A DNA stretch of 64,000 bases. Origin: Armatimonadota bacterium (GTDB lineage: Bacteria > Sysuimicrobiota > Sysuimicrobiia > Sysuimicrobiales > Sysuimicrobiaceae). Position 1 is the first letter of the stretch. Every line of letters begins with the position of its first letter. The stretch spans positions 434,001-498,000 of the forward strand of contig JAVKGX010000001.1 of the NCBI GenBank assembly GCA_031432545.1. Reading direction: 5' to 3'. Under the pieces are notes generated by a model. It made no database searches. It saw only the letters and a list, made by a program, of their open reading frames with translations, and was not told the origin of the DNA. Both the position numbers and the translations under genes were made by a program. Positions 18,287 to 27,904 of this stretch are shown in pieces.

Positions 18287-18359
18287 GTGGCCGTGGCGCC
18301 AGCGCCCGGTCGGGCCGAAACCCCGCTCGCGACTTCTGCGTGCGGGCAAGAGGGGGAGA

Positions 18360-18890
18360 ATGGAAGTCCTGTTGTTCACGATCGCATCGGCGCTGTCAAT
18401 CGCCGGCGGCGTGGGCGTCATCGCCGCGCGTCAGCCCGTCCACAGCGCGCTGGCGCTGCTGCTCGTGCTCGGCTCCCTGGCGGCGCTGTACCTGACGCTG
18501 GCCGCGGAGTTCGTCGCCGTGCTGCAGGTCATCCTCTACGCGGGCGCGATCGTCGTGTTGTTCCTGTTCGTCATCATGCTGCTGCACGCTCGTTCCCCGG
18601 AGCAGCAGCGACCTGCGCGGGCCGGGCCGCTGGCGATCCCGGCGGCGGTCTTCGGGGTGCTGCTGGTGGCGGCCATCTCCATCGCCGTGCTGCGCGACCT
18701 CGGTGGTGCGGTCGCGGCGAGCCCCCCGGAGGGATTCGGCACCACCGAGGCGGTGGGCCGGGAGTTGTTCACGCGCTTCGTCCTGCCGTTCGAGGCGGCG
18801 GGGATCCTCCTGCTCATCGGCATCGTCGCCGGCGTCGTGCTCGGCAAGGCTCCGGCGCGCCGATCCGACGGAGAGCGAGGGGAGCCGTGA
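18360..18890 (+). CDS. nuoJ: NADH-quinone oxidoreductase subunit J
   Basis: A 176-residue membrane subunit with about five helices. The helix-3 region ([25 protein letters not shown]) is the family hallmark and contains the pi-bulge region. The 94-bp gap after nuoI holds a hairpin. Its stop codon overlaps the GTG start of nuoK. Confidence 0.95.
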   Translation: MEVLLFTIASALSIAGGVGVIAARQPVHSALALLLVLGSLAALYLTLAAEFVAVLQVILYAGAIVVLFLFVIMLLHARSPEQQRPARAGPLAIPAAVFGVLLVAAISIAVLRDLGGAVAASPPEGFGTTEAVGRELFTRFVLPFEAAGILLLIGIVAGVVLGKAPARRSDGERGEP

Positions 18891-19192
18891 CGGTCCCGGT
18901 CGCCGCCTACGTGCTGGTGAGCGCTGTGCTGTTCGCGCTAGGGACGGTCGGGGTGCTCATCCGGCGCACCGCCCTGGTGCTGTTCATGTCGATCGAGCTG
19001 ATGCTCAACGCCGTCAACCTGGCGCTGGTGGCGTTCGCCCGTCTGCACGCGCACATGGGCGGGCAGCTCATCGTGTTCTTCGTGCTGGTGGTCGCGGCGG
19101 TCGAGGTCGTCGTCGGATTGGCGATCATCGTCGACATCTTCCGCAGCCGCGACACCGTGGACGTGGACGAGATCGATCTGCTGAGAGGGTAG
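18887..19192 (+). CDS. nuoK: NADH-quinone oxidoreductase subunit K
   Basis: A 101-residue, three-helix, MrpC-like subunit. The conserved acidic residue is in [12 protein letters not shown] (helix 2) and a second glutamate is in [12 protein letters not shown] (helix 3), both required for proton transfer in this family. It starts with GTG overlapping the nuoJ stop. Confidence 0.95.
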   Translation: MTVPVAAYVLVSAVLFALGTVGVLIRRTALVLFMSIELMLNAVNLALVAFARLHAHMGGQLIVFFVLVVAAVEVVVGLAIIVDIFRSRDTVDVDEIDLLRG

Positions 19193-19212
19193 GCGGCGCG
19201 GCCGACCGGACC

Positions 19213-21096
19213 ATGACCTACATTCCCTGGATCGTGGGGCTTCCGCTGGCGGGCTGCGTGGTCAACGGGCTCGTCGGTGGCCGTCTGGGACACCGTGCGG
19301 TCTCCGCCGTCGCGTGCCTGTCCGTGCTGGGTGCGTTCGCGCTCGGCGTCATCGGGCTGCGCCAGCTGGCGGGGATGCCCGAGCAGGCCGTCGTCAAGGT
19401 CTGGCTGTTCGAGTGGATCCCCGCCGGCGACCTGCGAGTCGCGGCGGCGCTGCAGCTGGATCGCCTCTCAGCGCTGATGGTGGTGGTCGTCGCGGGCGTG
19501 GGGTTTTTGATCCACGTCTACTCGGTCGGCTACATGGCCGGGGACCCCGCTTACAGCCGGTACTTCACCTACCTGAATCTGTTCACCGCTTCGATGTTGC
19601 TGTTGGTGCTGGCGGCGAACGTGCTCGTGCTGTTCGTGGGCTGGGAGCTGGTCGGCCTGTGCTCGTATCTGTTGATCGGTTTCTGGTTCGAACGCGAGGC
19701 GGCCGCCGCGGCAGGTCGGAAGGCGTTCGTCGTAAACCGGATCGGCGATGCGGCCTTTTTGCTGGGCATCTGCCTGCTGTTCGCCACGCTCGGCACGCTG
19801 GACTTCGAGGAGGTCGGGCGGGCCGCGCAGACGGCGCAGGCGGATCTGCCGCCCGAACGACACGCCCTGCTCACACCGATCGCGCTGCTGCTGTTCGCGG
19901 GCGCGACCGGGAAGTCCGCGCAGCTGCCGCTGTATGTCTGGCTGCCGGACGCGATGGAAGGGCCGACCCCCGTCTCCGCGCTGATCCACGCGGCCACGAT
20001 GGTCACCGCGGGCGTGTACATGATCGCGCGGCTGTGGCCGCTGTTCGCCGCGGCGGACTGGGTGCTGGCGAACGTCGTCGCCGTCATCGGAGCCGCCACC
20101 GCCCTGTTCGCCGCCACCGTGGCTGTGGCGCAAAACGACCTCAAGCGCGTGCTCGCCTACTCGACGATCAGCCAGCTCGGATACATGTTCCTCGCGCTCG
20201 GCGTGGGGGCGGCGACCGCCGGGATGTTCCACCTGACCACCCACGCGTTCTTCAAGGCGCTGCTGTTTTTGGCTGCCGGCAGCGTGATGCACGCGATGCA
20301 CGGCCTCGTCGACGTCCGGCGCCTGGGAGGTTTGGCCCGCGCCATGCCGCTGACGTTCGCGGGCTTTTCGATCGGCGCGCTGGCGCTGGCCGGCATCCCC
20401 CCGCTGGCGGGCTTCTGGAGCAAGGACCACATCCTCGCCGCCGCCTACGAGCACGGGTTCGTCGGGCTGTGGCTGGTGGGCGTGGTCACCGCGCTGGTCA
20501 CCGCCTTCTACATCACCCGCGCGACGGTGCTGGCGTTCGGCGGCCACCCCTTTGACCCACGCGCCCATCCCCACGAGGCGCCGCCGTCCATGGCGTGGCC
20601 GATGGTCGTCCTCGCCGGCTTGTCGGCGGTCGGTGGCCTTTTGGGTGCGAAGTTCGTCGGCGCGCCGTTCGACCGTTACCTCGAGCCGCTGTTCGTGACC
20701 GGCATCCCCCACGCGACCCCACGCGGCGGACTGAGCGAGGCGGCGCTGATCGCGCTCTCCGTGGCCGCTGCGCTGGCCGGGGTCGCCGCGGGCTGGGCGG
20801 TCTTCCGGGGAAGGCGGATCGCTGAGTTCGGGGCGGTGGGTGTCCTGCTCGCGCGGCAGTGGATGGTTGAGGAGGCCTACGAGGCCGTCCTCGTCCGTCC
20901 GGCCCGGCGGCTCGCGCGGTTTTTGGCGGAGGTGGCCGATCCCGTGTGGATCGACGGCATCGCGAACGGGATCGGTGCGGCGGCTTCGCGGGCCGGTGCG
21001 GCGATCCGGACCTGGCAGACCGGATACGTTCGCCAGTACGCCGCCGGCATCCTGATCGGTGCACTCGTCGTCGCCGGGTATTGGTTGCTGCGATGA
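19213..21096 (+). CDS. nuoL: NADH-quinone oxidoreductase subunit L
   Basis: A 627-residue antiporter-like proton-pumping subunit with the long C-terminal lateral helix. Typical motifs: GWELVGLCSYLLIGFW carries the key helix-5 glutamate, then KSAQLPLYVWLPDAMEGPTP and SALIHAATMVTAGVY. The gene spacing (20 nt after nuoK) and a 4-nt overlap into nuoM indicate one transcript. Confidence 0.96.
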   Translation: MTYIPWIVGLPLAGCVVNGLVGGRLGHRAVSAVACLSVLGAFALGVIGLRQLAGMPEQAVVKVWLFEWIPAGDLRVAAALQLDRLSALMVVVVAGVGFLIHVYSVGYMAGDPAYSRYFTYLNLFTASMLLLVLAANVLVLFVGWELVGLCSYLLIGFWFEREAAAAAGRKAFVVNRIGDAAFLLGICLLFATLGTLDFEEVGRAAQTAQADLPPERHALLTPIALLLFAGATGKSAQLPLYVWLPDAMEGPTPVSALIHAATMVTAGVYMIARLWPLFAAADWVLANVVAVIGAATALFAATVAVAQNDLKRVLAYSTISQLGYMFLALGVGAATAGMFHLTTHAFFKALLFLAAGSVMHAMHGLVDVRRLGGLARAMPLTFAGFSIGALALAGIPPLAGFWSKDHILAAAYEHGFVGLWLVGVVTALVTAFYITRATVLAFGGHPFDPRAHPHEAPPSMAWPMVVLAGLSAVGGLLGAKFVGAPFDRYLEPLFVTGIPHATPRGGLSEAALIALSVAAALAGVAAGWAVFRGRRIAEFGAVGVLLARQWMVEEAYEAVLVRPARRLARFLAEVADPVWIDGIANGIGAAASRAGAAIRTWQTGYVRQYAAGILIGALVVAGYWLLR

Positions 21097-22583
21097 ACGT
21101 GCCGGTGCTCAGCCTTCTCGTCTTCCTGCCCGTCGCCGGGGCGTGCGTCGTGGCGCTGATGCCGCGCCGGGAAGGGGTGCTGCGCGGGACGGCGTTGGTG
21201 TTCGTGTTCGCGACGCTGCTGGTCGCTGGCGCGGTGTTCTCGCGGTTTCCGACCGGCGCAGCCGGTTTCGCCTTCGTCGAGCGCGCCCCATGGATCCCGG
21301 CCCTGGGGATCGGGTACCACCTGGGCATCGACGGCATCTCGTTGTTGTTGGTCCTGCTGACGGCACTGCTGTTTTTCGCCGCGCTGGTGGGGACGTGGGA
21401 CGCCGTGCGCCACAGGCTCAAGGAGTATTTGGCCCTGCTTCTGTTGCTGGAGGGCGCGATCCTCGGGACGTTTCTGGCGCTGGACCTCGTCTTGTTTTAC
21501 GTCTTCTGGGAAGCGGTCCTCATCCCGATGTACTTTCTGATCGGGATCTGGGGCGCCGAGCGCCGCTCGTACGCGGCGATCAAGTTCTTCCTGTTCACGA
21601 TGGCCGGCAGCGTCTTCATGCTGCTGGCGATCATCGGTCTGTATCGGGAAACGGGTACCTTCGACCTGGTGCGGCTGTACGAGCTGGGCGTGCCGAGTGC
21701 GCGCCAGCCGCTGCTGTTCGCCGCGTTCGCGCTCGCCTTCGCGATCAAGGTGCCGGTGTTCCCACTGCACACCTGGCTGCCAGACGCGCACACCGAAGCG
21801 CCGACGGCGGGGTCGGTGATCCTCGCCGGCGTGCTGCTGAAGATGGGTACCTATGGTCTGGTGCGGTTCTGCCTGCCGCTGTTCCCCGAGGCTGCGGAGG
21901 CGGCGGCGCCGTGGATGGTGGCGCTGGGACTCGTGGGCATCGTCTACGGGGCCGCCGTCGCCTTCGCGCAGGCGGACGTCAAGCGGCTGGTTGCCTACTC
22001 GTCGGTGAGCCACCTGGGGTTCGTGGTCCTGGGCACGTTTGTGTTCACGCTGCAGGGCCTGCAGGGCGCTTTGCTCCAGATGGTCAACCACGGCCTGTCC
22101 ACCGGCGCGCTGTTTTTGATCGTCGGCATCCTCTACGAACGCGCTCACACCCGGAGCATGGAGGGCTATGGCGGGGTGGCCAAGGTCATGCCGACGTTTG
22201 CCGCGCTGTCGTTGATCGTGGTCTTCTCGTCGGCGGCCCTGCCGGGCACCGCCGGGTTCGTCGGCGAGTTTTTGATCCTGCTGGGGGCGCTGCGGGCTGA
22301 CTGGCGGTTCGCGGCGGTGGCGGCAGTGGGTGTGGTGTTGTCGGCCGTCTACCTGCTGTGGATGGTGCAGAAGATCTACTTCGGTCCGGTGCGCGTGGAG
22401 GCCGCTCGGTTCGTGACCCTGCGATGGGGGGAAACCCTCGCCCTGGTGGTCCTCGTCGCCGCGATCCTTTGGATCGGGCTGTACCCGGCACCGTTGCTCA
22501 ACGTCAGCGAGCCGGCGGCGGCGGGCGTGTTGGAACGGGTCGAGGCGACGACGCGTTCCATGTCGTCGGACGGGTCCCCATGA
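21093..22583 (+). CDS. nuoM: NADH-quinone oxidoreductase subunit M
   Basis: A 496-residue antiporter-like subunit. Visible: FYVFWEAVLIPMYFLIGIWG with the helix-5 glutamate, FPLHTWLPDAHTEAPTAGSV, and VSHLGFVVLG. It forms one of the three proton channels of the membrane arm. The ATG overlaps the nuoL stop. Confidence 0.96.
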   Translation: MNVPVLSLLVFLPVAGACVVALMPRREGVLRGTALVFVFATLLVAGAVFSRFPTGAAGFAFVERAPWIPALGIGYHLGIDGISLLLVLLTALLFFAALVGTWDAVRHRLKEYLALLLLLEGAILGTFLALDLVLFYVFWEAVLIPMYFLIGIWGAERRSYAAIKFFLFTMAGSVFMLLAIIGLYRETGTFDLVRLYELGVPSARQPLLFAAFALAFAIKVPVFPLHTWLPDAHTEAPTAGSVILAGVLLKMGTYGLVRFCLPLFPEAAEAAAPWMVALGLVGIVYGAAVAFAQADVKRLVAYSSVSHLGFVVLGTFVFTLQGLQGALLQMVNHGLSTGALFLIVGILYERAHTRSMEGYGGVAKVMPTFAALSLIVVFSSAALPGTAGFVGEFLILLGALRADWRFAAVAAVGVVLSAVYLLWMVQKIYFGPVRVEAARFVTLRWGETLALVVLVAAILWIGLYPAPLLNVSEPAAAGVLERVEATTRSMSSDGSP

Positions 22584-24004
22584 TCGAGTTGCGGCCGCTG
22601 CTCCCGGAGTTGATCGTCGCCGGCACGGCGATCGTCGTGCTGTTCGCCGACCTGCCGCTGCGCGGCGCGCGCAGCCGGGTGGCGTTGGTGTGGCTCTGCC
22701 TGGTCGGGCTGGGCGCGGCCGGGGTGGCGATCGGCGCGGTGCGGCAGGAAGCCGTCGTGGTGTTCGGTGGCATGTACCTCCGCGACGGCCTGGCCGACCT
22801 CGCACAGACCGTGATCCTGGTCGCCGCGGCCCTGGCGGTCCTGCTGGCTCGCGACTACCTGGTCCGGACAGGACTGGAACGCGGGGAGTACTACGCGCTG
22901 GCGCTGTTTGCGGCGCTGGGCGCGATGCTGATGGCGGCGACGCGGGATCTGTTGATGCTGTTCGTCGCCGTGGAGATCCTGTCCGTCCCGCTGTACATCC
23001 TGGCGGCCTTCGCGCGCCCCCAGCGTCGGTCGCAGGAGGCGGGACTGAAGTATTTCCTGCTCGGATCGTTCGCCGCGGCGCTGTTCCTCTACGGGCTGGC
23101 CATGATCTACGGCGCGGCGGGTACGACGGATCTGATCGCCCTGGCGGATGTCGCCCCGGGGTGGATGCTGTCGCTGGGGCTGGGGCTCGTGCTGGTCGGG
23201 CTCGCCTTCAAGGTGGCGGCGGTGCCGTTTCACGTCTGGGCGCCGGACGTCTACGAGGGATCCCCCATGCCGGCAGCCGCCTACATGTCCGTCGTCGCCA
23301 AGGTGGGGGCGGTGGCCGCGATGCTGCGAGTGCTCCCGCTTTCGCTGCCGGCGCTGGCCGACCTGTGGCAGCCGCTGACAGCGGCGATCGCGGCGGCGAC
23401 GATGGCCGTCGCTAACCTGGCCGCGCTGCGCCAGACCAGCGTCAAGCGCATGCTGGCCTACTCCAGTGTCGCGCACGCCGGCTACGTGCTGATCGGCGTC
23501 GCCTCCGGCACGCCCGACGGCGGGTGGGCCGCTGTCTACTACCTTCTCGTCTACACCTTCATGCAGCTGGGCGCGTTTGGCGTGCTGCTGCTGCTCGAGC
23601 GGGCCGGCGCCGAAGCCGACGAGATCGCAGACCTGCACGGCCTGGGCGACCGCGCCCCGGCACTGGCCGCCGCCTTCGCACTGTTCATGGCGTCGCTCAC
23701 CGGGCTGCCGCCCACGGCCGGGTTCCTTGCGAAGTTCTACCTGTTCGCGGCCGCGATCGACGCGGGATACATGTGGCTGGCGATCGTCGGCGTGGTGACG
23801 AGCGTCGTCTCCGTCGGCTACTACCTGCGCGCAGCCTACGCCGCCTACACCGGCGAGGCGCGTGCGACGGTCCGCACCCTCCGCGGCAGTTGGACGGCGG
23901 CGGGTGTGGCGTTGGCGGCGGGGGCAGTCGTGCTGCTCGGCGTGCTGCCGGGGCCGATGACCGCCTGGGCGGTGCAGCTCACGACCGTCTTCGGCGGCCG
24001 GTGA
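22580..24004 (+). CDS. nuoN: NADH-quinone oxidoreductase subunit N
   Basis: A 474-residue third antiporter-like subunit, closing the canonical nuoA-N order. Family features include LFVAVEILSVPLYILAAF, FKVAAVPFHVWAPDVYEGSP and SSVAHAGYVLIGV. It overlaps nuoM by 4 nt and is followed 32 bp later by fixC. Confidence 0.95.
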   Translation: MIELRPLLPELIVAGTAIVVLFADLPLRGARSRVALVWLCLVGLGAAGVAIGAVRQEAVVVFGGMYLRDGLADLAQTVILVAAALAVLLARDYLVRTGLERGEYYALALFAALGAMLMAATRDLLMLFVAVEILSVPLYILAAFARPQRRSQEAGLKYFLLGSFAAALFLYGLAMIYGAAGTTDLIALADVAPGWMLSLGLGLVLVGLAFKVAAVPFHVWAPDVYEGSPMPAAAYMSVVAKVGAVAAMLRVLPLSLPALADLWQPLTAAIAAATMAVANLAALRQTSVKRMLAYSSVAHAGYVLIGVASGTPDGGWAAVYYLLVYTFMQLGAFGVLLLLERAGAEADEIADLHGLGDRAPALAAAFALFMASLTGLPPTAGFLAKFYLFAAAIDAGYMWLAIVGVVTSVVSVGYYLRAAYAAYTGEARATVRTLRGSWTAAGVALAAGAVVLLGVLPGPMTAWAVQLTTVFGGR

Positions 24005-24035
24005 GGCACCGACGGCCGGCTTGGCGAGGTGACCG

Positions 24036-25352
24036 ATGGCCGAAGCAGAGAAGTTCGATGCGATCGTGGTGGGCGCCGGACCCGCGGGGGCGGCCGCGGC
24101 GGCGACGATGGCACGGGCGGGGCTCAGCGTCGTGCTGATTGAGCGGGGCGAATACCCGGGCGCCAAGAATGTGATGGGCGGCGTGATGTACGGGCGCATG
24201 GTCGCCGACGTCGTGCCGGAGTTCTGGGCGCAGGATCCTCCGGTCGAGCGCGTGATCGTCGAGGAGCGGGTGTGGCTGGCGACCGACGACGGTGCGGTGA
24301 GCATCGGCCACAAGAGCCCCCAGATGGCCCACCACGCCGACGGTTGCCCGAACGCGTTCACGGTCCTGCGGGCCCGGTGGGATCGCTGGTTCGCTGCGAG
24401 GGCCGAGGAGGCCGGCGCCTTCCTCGTGCCGGCGACGACCGTCGAGGACGTCATCTGGCGCGACGGACGCGTGGTCGGGGTGCGCACCGGACGCGAAGAA
24501 GGCGAACTGTACGCCGACGCGGTGGTGATCTGCGACGGCGTCAACTCCTTCTTGGCTCAGCGCGCCCGCCTGCAGGACCGCCCCATCGAGCCGCACCACC
24601 TGGCGCTGGGTGTCAAGGAGGTCATCGGCCTACCCCCCGAGGTCATCGAGGCCCGCTTCAACCTCGAGAGCGGCCAGGGGGCGACGATCGAGATCTACGG
24701 CGCGCCGACCCAGGGCATGTCCGGGTACGGGTTCGTCTACACCAACCGGGAATCCCTGTCCGTGGGCGTAGGCGTGCTGGTCTCCCATTTGATGAAGACA
24801 CGCCGCACACCCTACGACCTGCTCGAACAGATGAAGCGCCACCCGCTCGTCCGACCCCTGATCGCCGGGGGGGAGACCCTGGAGTATTCGGCGCACGCGA
24901 TCCCCGAGGGCGGCTACGACGCCATGCCCCGGTTGTACGGGGACGGCGTCCTGATCGCGGGGGATGCCGCGATGATGATCAACGGACTGCACCGCGAGGG
25001 CAGCAACCTGGCGATCGCCGCCGGGCGCATGGCGGGGGAGACCGTGATCGAGGCGAAGGCGCGGGGCGACTTCAGCGCGCGCACCCTCGGCCTGTACGAG
25101 ACCCGGCTGGCGGAGTCGTTCGTGCTGCAAGACCTCAAGAAGTACCGCCACCTCCCGGACCTCGCCGACCGCCGGCCGGATCTGTTCCAGATCTACCCGG
25201 AGCTGGCGAACCTCGCCGCCCACGAGATGCTGACGGTCGACGGGATCCCCAAGCGGGAGAAGCAGCGCCGGATCTGGAAGACGATCACGCGGCACCGGCG
25301 TCCCTGGCAGATGTTGCAGGACATCTACCAGACCTGGAAGGCCATCCGGTAG
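24036..25352 (+). CDS. fixC: Electron-transfer flavoprotein-quinone oxidoreductase FixC
   Basis: A 438-residue FAD protein of the geranylgeranyl-reductase/ETF-QO fold. An N-terminal Rossmann GAGPAGAAAA motif (residues 13-22) and a C-terminal GDGVLIAGDAAMMING FAD-binding motif are present. It passes electrons from reduced ETF to the quinone pool. It lacks the C-terminal ferredoxin domain of mitochondrial ETF-QO because that function is on the adjacent FixX. Position directly behind complex I suggests co-expression as a second quinone-reducing entry point. FixA and FixB are not in the window. Confidence 0.9.
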   Translation: MAEAEKFDAIVVGAGPAGAAAAATMARAGLSVVLIERGEYPGAKNVMGGVMYGRMVADVVPEFWAQDPPVERVIVEERVWLATDDGAVSIGHKSPQMAHHADGCPNAFTVLRARWDRWFAARAEEAGAFLVPATTVEDVIWRDGRVVGVRTGREEGELYADAVVICDGVNSFLAQRARLQDRPIEPHHLALGVKEVIGLPPEVIEARFNLESGQGATIEIYGAPTQGMSGYGFVYTNRESLSVGVGVLVSHLMKTRRTPYDLLEQMKRHPLVRPLIAGGETLEYSAHAIPEGGYDAMPRLYGDGVLIAGDAAMMINGLHREGSNLAIAAGRMAGETVIEAKARGDFSARTLGLYETRLAESFVLQDLKKYRHLPDLADRRPDLFQIYPELANLAAHEMLTVDGIPKREKQRRIWKTITRHRRPWQMLQDIYQTWKAIR

Positions 25353-25371
25353 ATACGGAGGTCTCCGCGCG

Positions 25372-25689
25372 ATGACGGAGCACTTTGCCGAACAGCCGAC
25401 AAAGGTCGAGGACAAGCTCTTCACGCTGCGGTGGAAGCACGACCGGCACAGCCACATCGACATCACCGACCGCACCATCTGCCGGGACCGATGCGGAGAC
25501 GAGTGGAAGCGGCCCTGCACGACCTTCTGTCCGGCCAAGGTCTACGAGTGGAACGCCCAGCAGGGCCGGATCGTGATCTACCACGAAAACTGCGTCGAGT
25601 GCACCACGTGCTTGACCGGCTGTCCGTATCGCGTGATCGACTGGCGGTTGCCGCGGGGCGGGTTCGGGATCCAGTACAGGTTCGGTTAG
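25372..25689 (+). CDS. fixX: Ferredoxin-like protein FixX
   Basis: A 105-residue ferredoxin partner of FixC. Cysteines occur in CRDRCGDEWKRPCTTFCPAK and in the [4Fe-4S] motif CVECTTCLTGCPYRVIDW. It starts 19 nt after fixC with a strong GGAGGT site. With FixC it rebuilds the two-domain architecture of mitochondrial ETF-QO. Confidence 0.92.
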   Translation: MTEHFAEQPTKVEDKLFTLRWKHDRHSHIDITDRTICRDRCGDEWKRPCTTFCPAKVYEWNAQQGRIVIYHENCVECTTCLTGCPYRVIDWRLPRGGFGIQYRFG

Positions 25690-25769
25690 CGCCGAGCAGA
25701 CCGCTGCCCTCGGCCCAGGACGTCCCGGTCCGAAGAGGATTTCCCACGCGGTGCGAAAAGTGAATATCG

Positions 25770-26672
25770 GTGCCCGAGACCAGAGCGACCGCCATCATCA
25801 ACCCCGTGGCTGGCCGCGGCAGAACGCTGCGGTGGTGGCCTGCGGTCCGCGAACGGCTCCATCAGGCAGGCTGGGCCGTCGCGGAGCACGTCTCCGAGAG
25901 GCCGGGGCACGCCACCGACCTGGCGGCGGCGGCGCGCAACCGCTGCGACGTCGTCGTGGCCGTCGGCGGCGACGGCACGGCCAACGAAGTCGTCAACGGG
26001 CTGCTCGAAGACGGCGCCGCACCCGTCCCCGTGGGCGTCGTCCCGATGGGGACCGCAAACGACTTCGCCACCTGCCTGGGGATCCCCGCGAAGGTCGAGG
26101 AGGCGACGCGGACGCTGCTCGCCGGGCAACGCCGGCGGATCGACCTGGGGCGCGTGGGAGACCGCTACTTCATCAACGTCGCGGGCGTGGGCTTCGACGC
26201 CACCGTCGCCGAGTGGGTCAACAGCCGCTGGAAGCTGTTCGGCGGCACCGTCATGTACGTGGTCGGCATTTTCCGGACGCTGGCCGTCTTCAACCCGGTG
26301 TGGATGCGGCTCGAACTGGACGGCGCACCCCTCGAGGGCAGGGTGTTCATGGCGGCCGTGGGCAACAACGCCGCCTACGGAGGCGGGCTGCGCATCTGCC
26401 CGCACGCCCGGCCGGACGACGGCTGGCTGGACGTCGTGACGATCGGCGACATCCACAAGACCGAGGTCTTCGCCCTGCTGCCGCGTATCTACTCCGGCGG
26501 ACACCTCACTCATCCCAAGGTCGCGACCGCGCGGGCTCGCAGCGTCACCGTGACGACCGACCCCCCTCAGCCGGTCCACGCCGACGGCGAACCGATCGGC
26601 CGCACACCGGCCACGTTCTCCCTGCAGGCCGCGGCCATCGAAGTGCTGACGCCGGCGGTCAGTCGGGCCTGA
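25770..26672 (+). CDS. Diacylglycerol/lipid kinase family protein (DgkB/YegS type)
   Basis: A 300-residue lipid kinase of the DAGK catalytic fold. The ATP-binding signature GGDGTANEVVNGL (about residues 68-80) and the PMGTANDFA segment (about 93-101) are present, along with the C-terminal beta-sandwich containing HADGEP. Probably phosphorylates diacylglycerol or a related lipid in membrane turnover. It starts at GTG because an in-frame stop lies just upstream. Its 3' end overlaps the convergent dehydrogenase gene by 14 bp. Confidence 0.85.
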   Translation: MPETRATAIINPVAGRGRTLRWWPAVRERLHQAGWAVAEHVSERPGHATDLAAAARNRCDVVVAVGGDGTANEVVNGLLEDGAAPVPVGVVPMGTANDFATCLGIPAKVEEATRTLLAGQRRRIDLGRVGDRYFINVAGVGFDATVAEWVNSRWKLFGGTVMYVVGIFRTLAVFNPVWMRLELDGAPLEGRVFMAAVGNNAAYGGGLRICPHARPDDGWLDVVTIGDIHKTEVFALLPRIYSGGHLTHPKVATARARSVTVTTDPPQPVHADGEPIGRTPATFSLQAAAIEVLTPAVSRA

Positions 26673-27885
26673 ACGCGACCTTGAAGGCGGAGGTGTCGGA
26701 TTTGCCGGTGGCGGTGCGGAAGGCCCGTGCGAAGTCCCGTAGGGCAAACGTGTGCGTCACCAGCGACGAAACGTCGAGGGTGCCGCGGCCCATCCAGTCC
26801 AGCACGATCTCCATCGTCCGCCTGCGCGTGCCGTCCACCGACTCCCAGCCGTAGACGTAGCTGCCGGTCAGGTGCAACTCGTTCAGCCAGACCGGCGTCC
26901 AGTCGACGCCGCGCGGGAGGGCGGCCAGGCCGAGCAGAACGACGCGGCCACCCGAGCGCGTCAGCCTTAGCGCGTCGTCGAGGGCCCGACCCGACCCGAC
27001 GCATTCCACGGTCAGGTCCGCCCCTCCGATGACGACGCGCTTGCCCATCAACGGTCGGCGCAGCCGCGCGCCGGTGAGTTCGGCGATCGCGTCGTAGTGC
27101 TCGTCCCGGCGTCCGAGTGCCACGACGGCGTCGGCACCGAAGCGCCGGGCCGCCTCGCCCTGGAACGGGTACTTCACGAGGGCGATCACACGCGCGCGCG
27201 AACCCAGCGCCCGCAGCGAAGCGATCACGCACTGCCCGATCGTACCGCCGCCCACGACGAGCACCGTGTCGCCGTCGTGGGGTCGGTGCCGCAGCAGCGG
27301 ATGCAAGGCCACCGCGCAGGGCTCCACCATCAGGGCGTTGGCGTCGCAGATCGCGTCGGGCACCGGCAGCACCTGGGAACGGTGCGCGACGAACGTCTCG
27401 GCCCAGCTGCCGCCGGTGTCGCGACAGGCGCCGATGATCAGCCCGGGGCTGAGGTGGCCGTCGGTCGTGCGTTCGCATAGGTTGTACTCGCCGGCCGCAC
27501 AGAACCTGCACGGCGGCGAGATCCCGCGGACGGCGCACGGCAGGATGGGGTCGACGACGACACGTTCGCCAGGGCGCAAACCCGAGACCGCGGGTCCTGT
27601 CTCTGCGATCTCGCCCACGTTCTCGTGGCCCGGGACGAACGGGAACGACGTCAGAGCCGACGCGGCGGGACTCGCGTCCAGGTGGAGCATGTGGAGGTCG
27701 CTGCCGCAGATGCCGCCCAGGCGCACGCGCACGCGCACCCAGTCCGGACGTGGCAGCGGCGGCTCCGGCGTCTGACGGTATGCGAGGGGCGACAGGCGGC
27801 TCCAGTAGCCGTCCCGGTAGACCGCTCCCAGCGCCTTCGCGGCCAGGTAGCGCGGGATCGTGGGGTGGAAGACGAGCGCGCGCAC
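26659..27885 (-). CDS. Zinc-dependent alcohol dehydrogenase family protein
   Basis: A 408-residue medium-chain dehydrogenase. The N-terminal catalytic domain has the zinc-site GGICGSDLHML, then PGHENVGE and a structural-zinc-like CRFCAAGEYNLCE. The NAD(P) Rossmann motif is VVGGGTIGQCVIASLRALG (about residues 213-231). The loop between the zinc site and PGHEN is longer than in standard ADHs. It lies 19 bp downstream of the aldolase gene on the same strand, suggesting a two-step pathway on a polyol- or sugar-like substrate. The substrate cannot be read from sequence. Confidence 0.82.
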   Translation of the reverse strand: MRALVFHPTIPRYLAAKALGAVYRDGYWSRLSPLAYRQTPEPPLPRPDWVRVRVRLGGICGSDLHMLHLDASPAASALTSFPFVPGHENVGEIAETGPAVSGLRPGERVVVDPILPCAVRGISPPCRFCAAGEYNLCERTTDGHLSPGLIIGACRDTGGSWAETFVAHRSQVLPVPDAICDANALMVEPCAVALHPLLRHRPHDGDTVLVVGGGTIGQCVIASLRALGSRARVIALVKYPFQGEAARRFGADAVVALGRRDEHYDAIAELTGARLRRPLMGKRVVIGGADLTVECVGSGRALDDALRLTRSGGRVVLLGLAALPRGVDWTPVWLNELHLTGSYVYGWESVDGTRRRTMEIVLDWMGRGTLDVSSLVTHTFALRDFARAFRTATGKSDTSAFKVAFRPD

Positions 27886-27904
27886 GAGACGACCCGACGG
27901 GGCT

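Noticed and set aside
20877-24544. Two long leftward frames (642 and 722 codons)
   Set aside because: Antisense to nuoM, nuoN and fixC. The translations are low-complexity Arg/Gln/His-rich with no domain.
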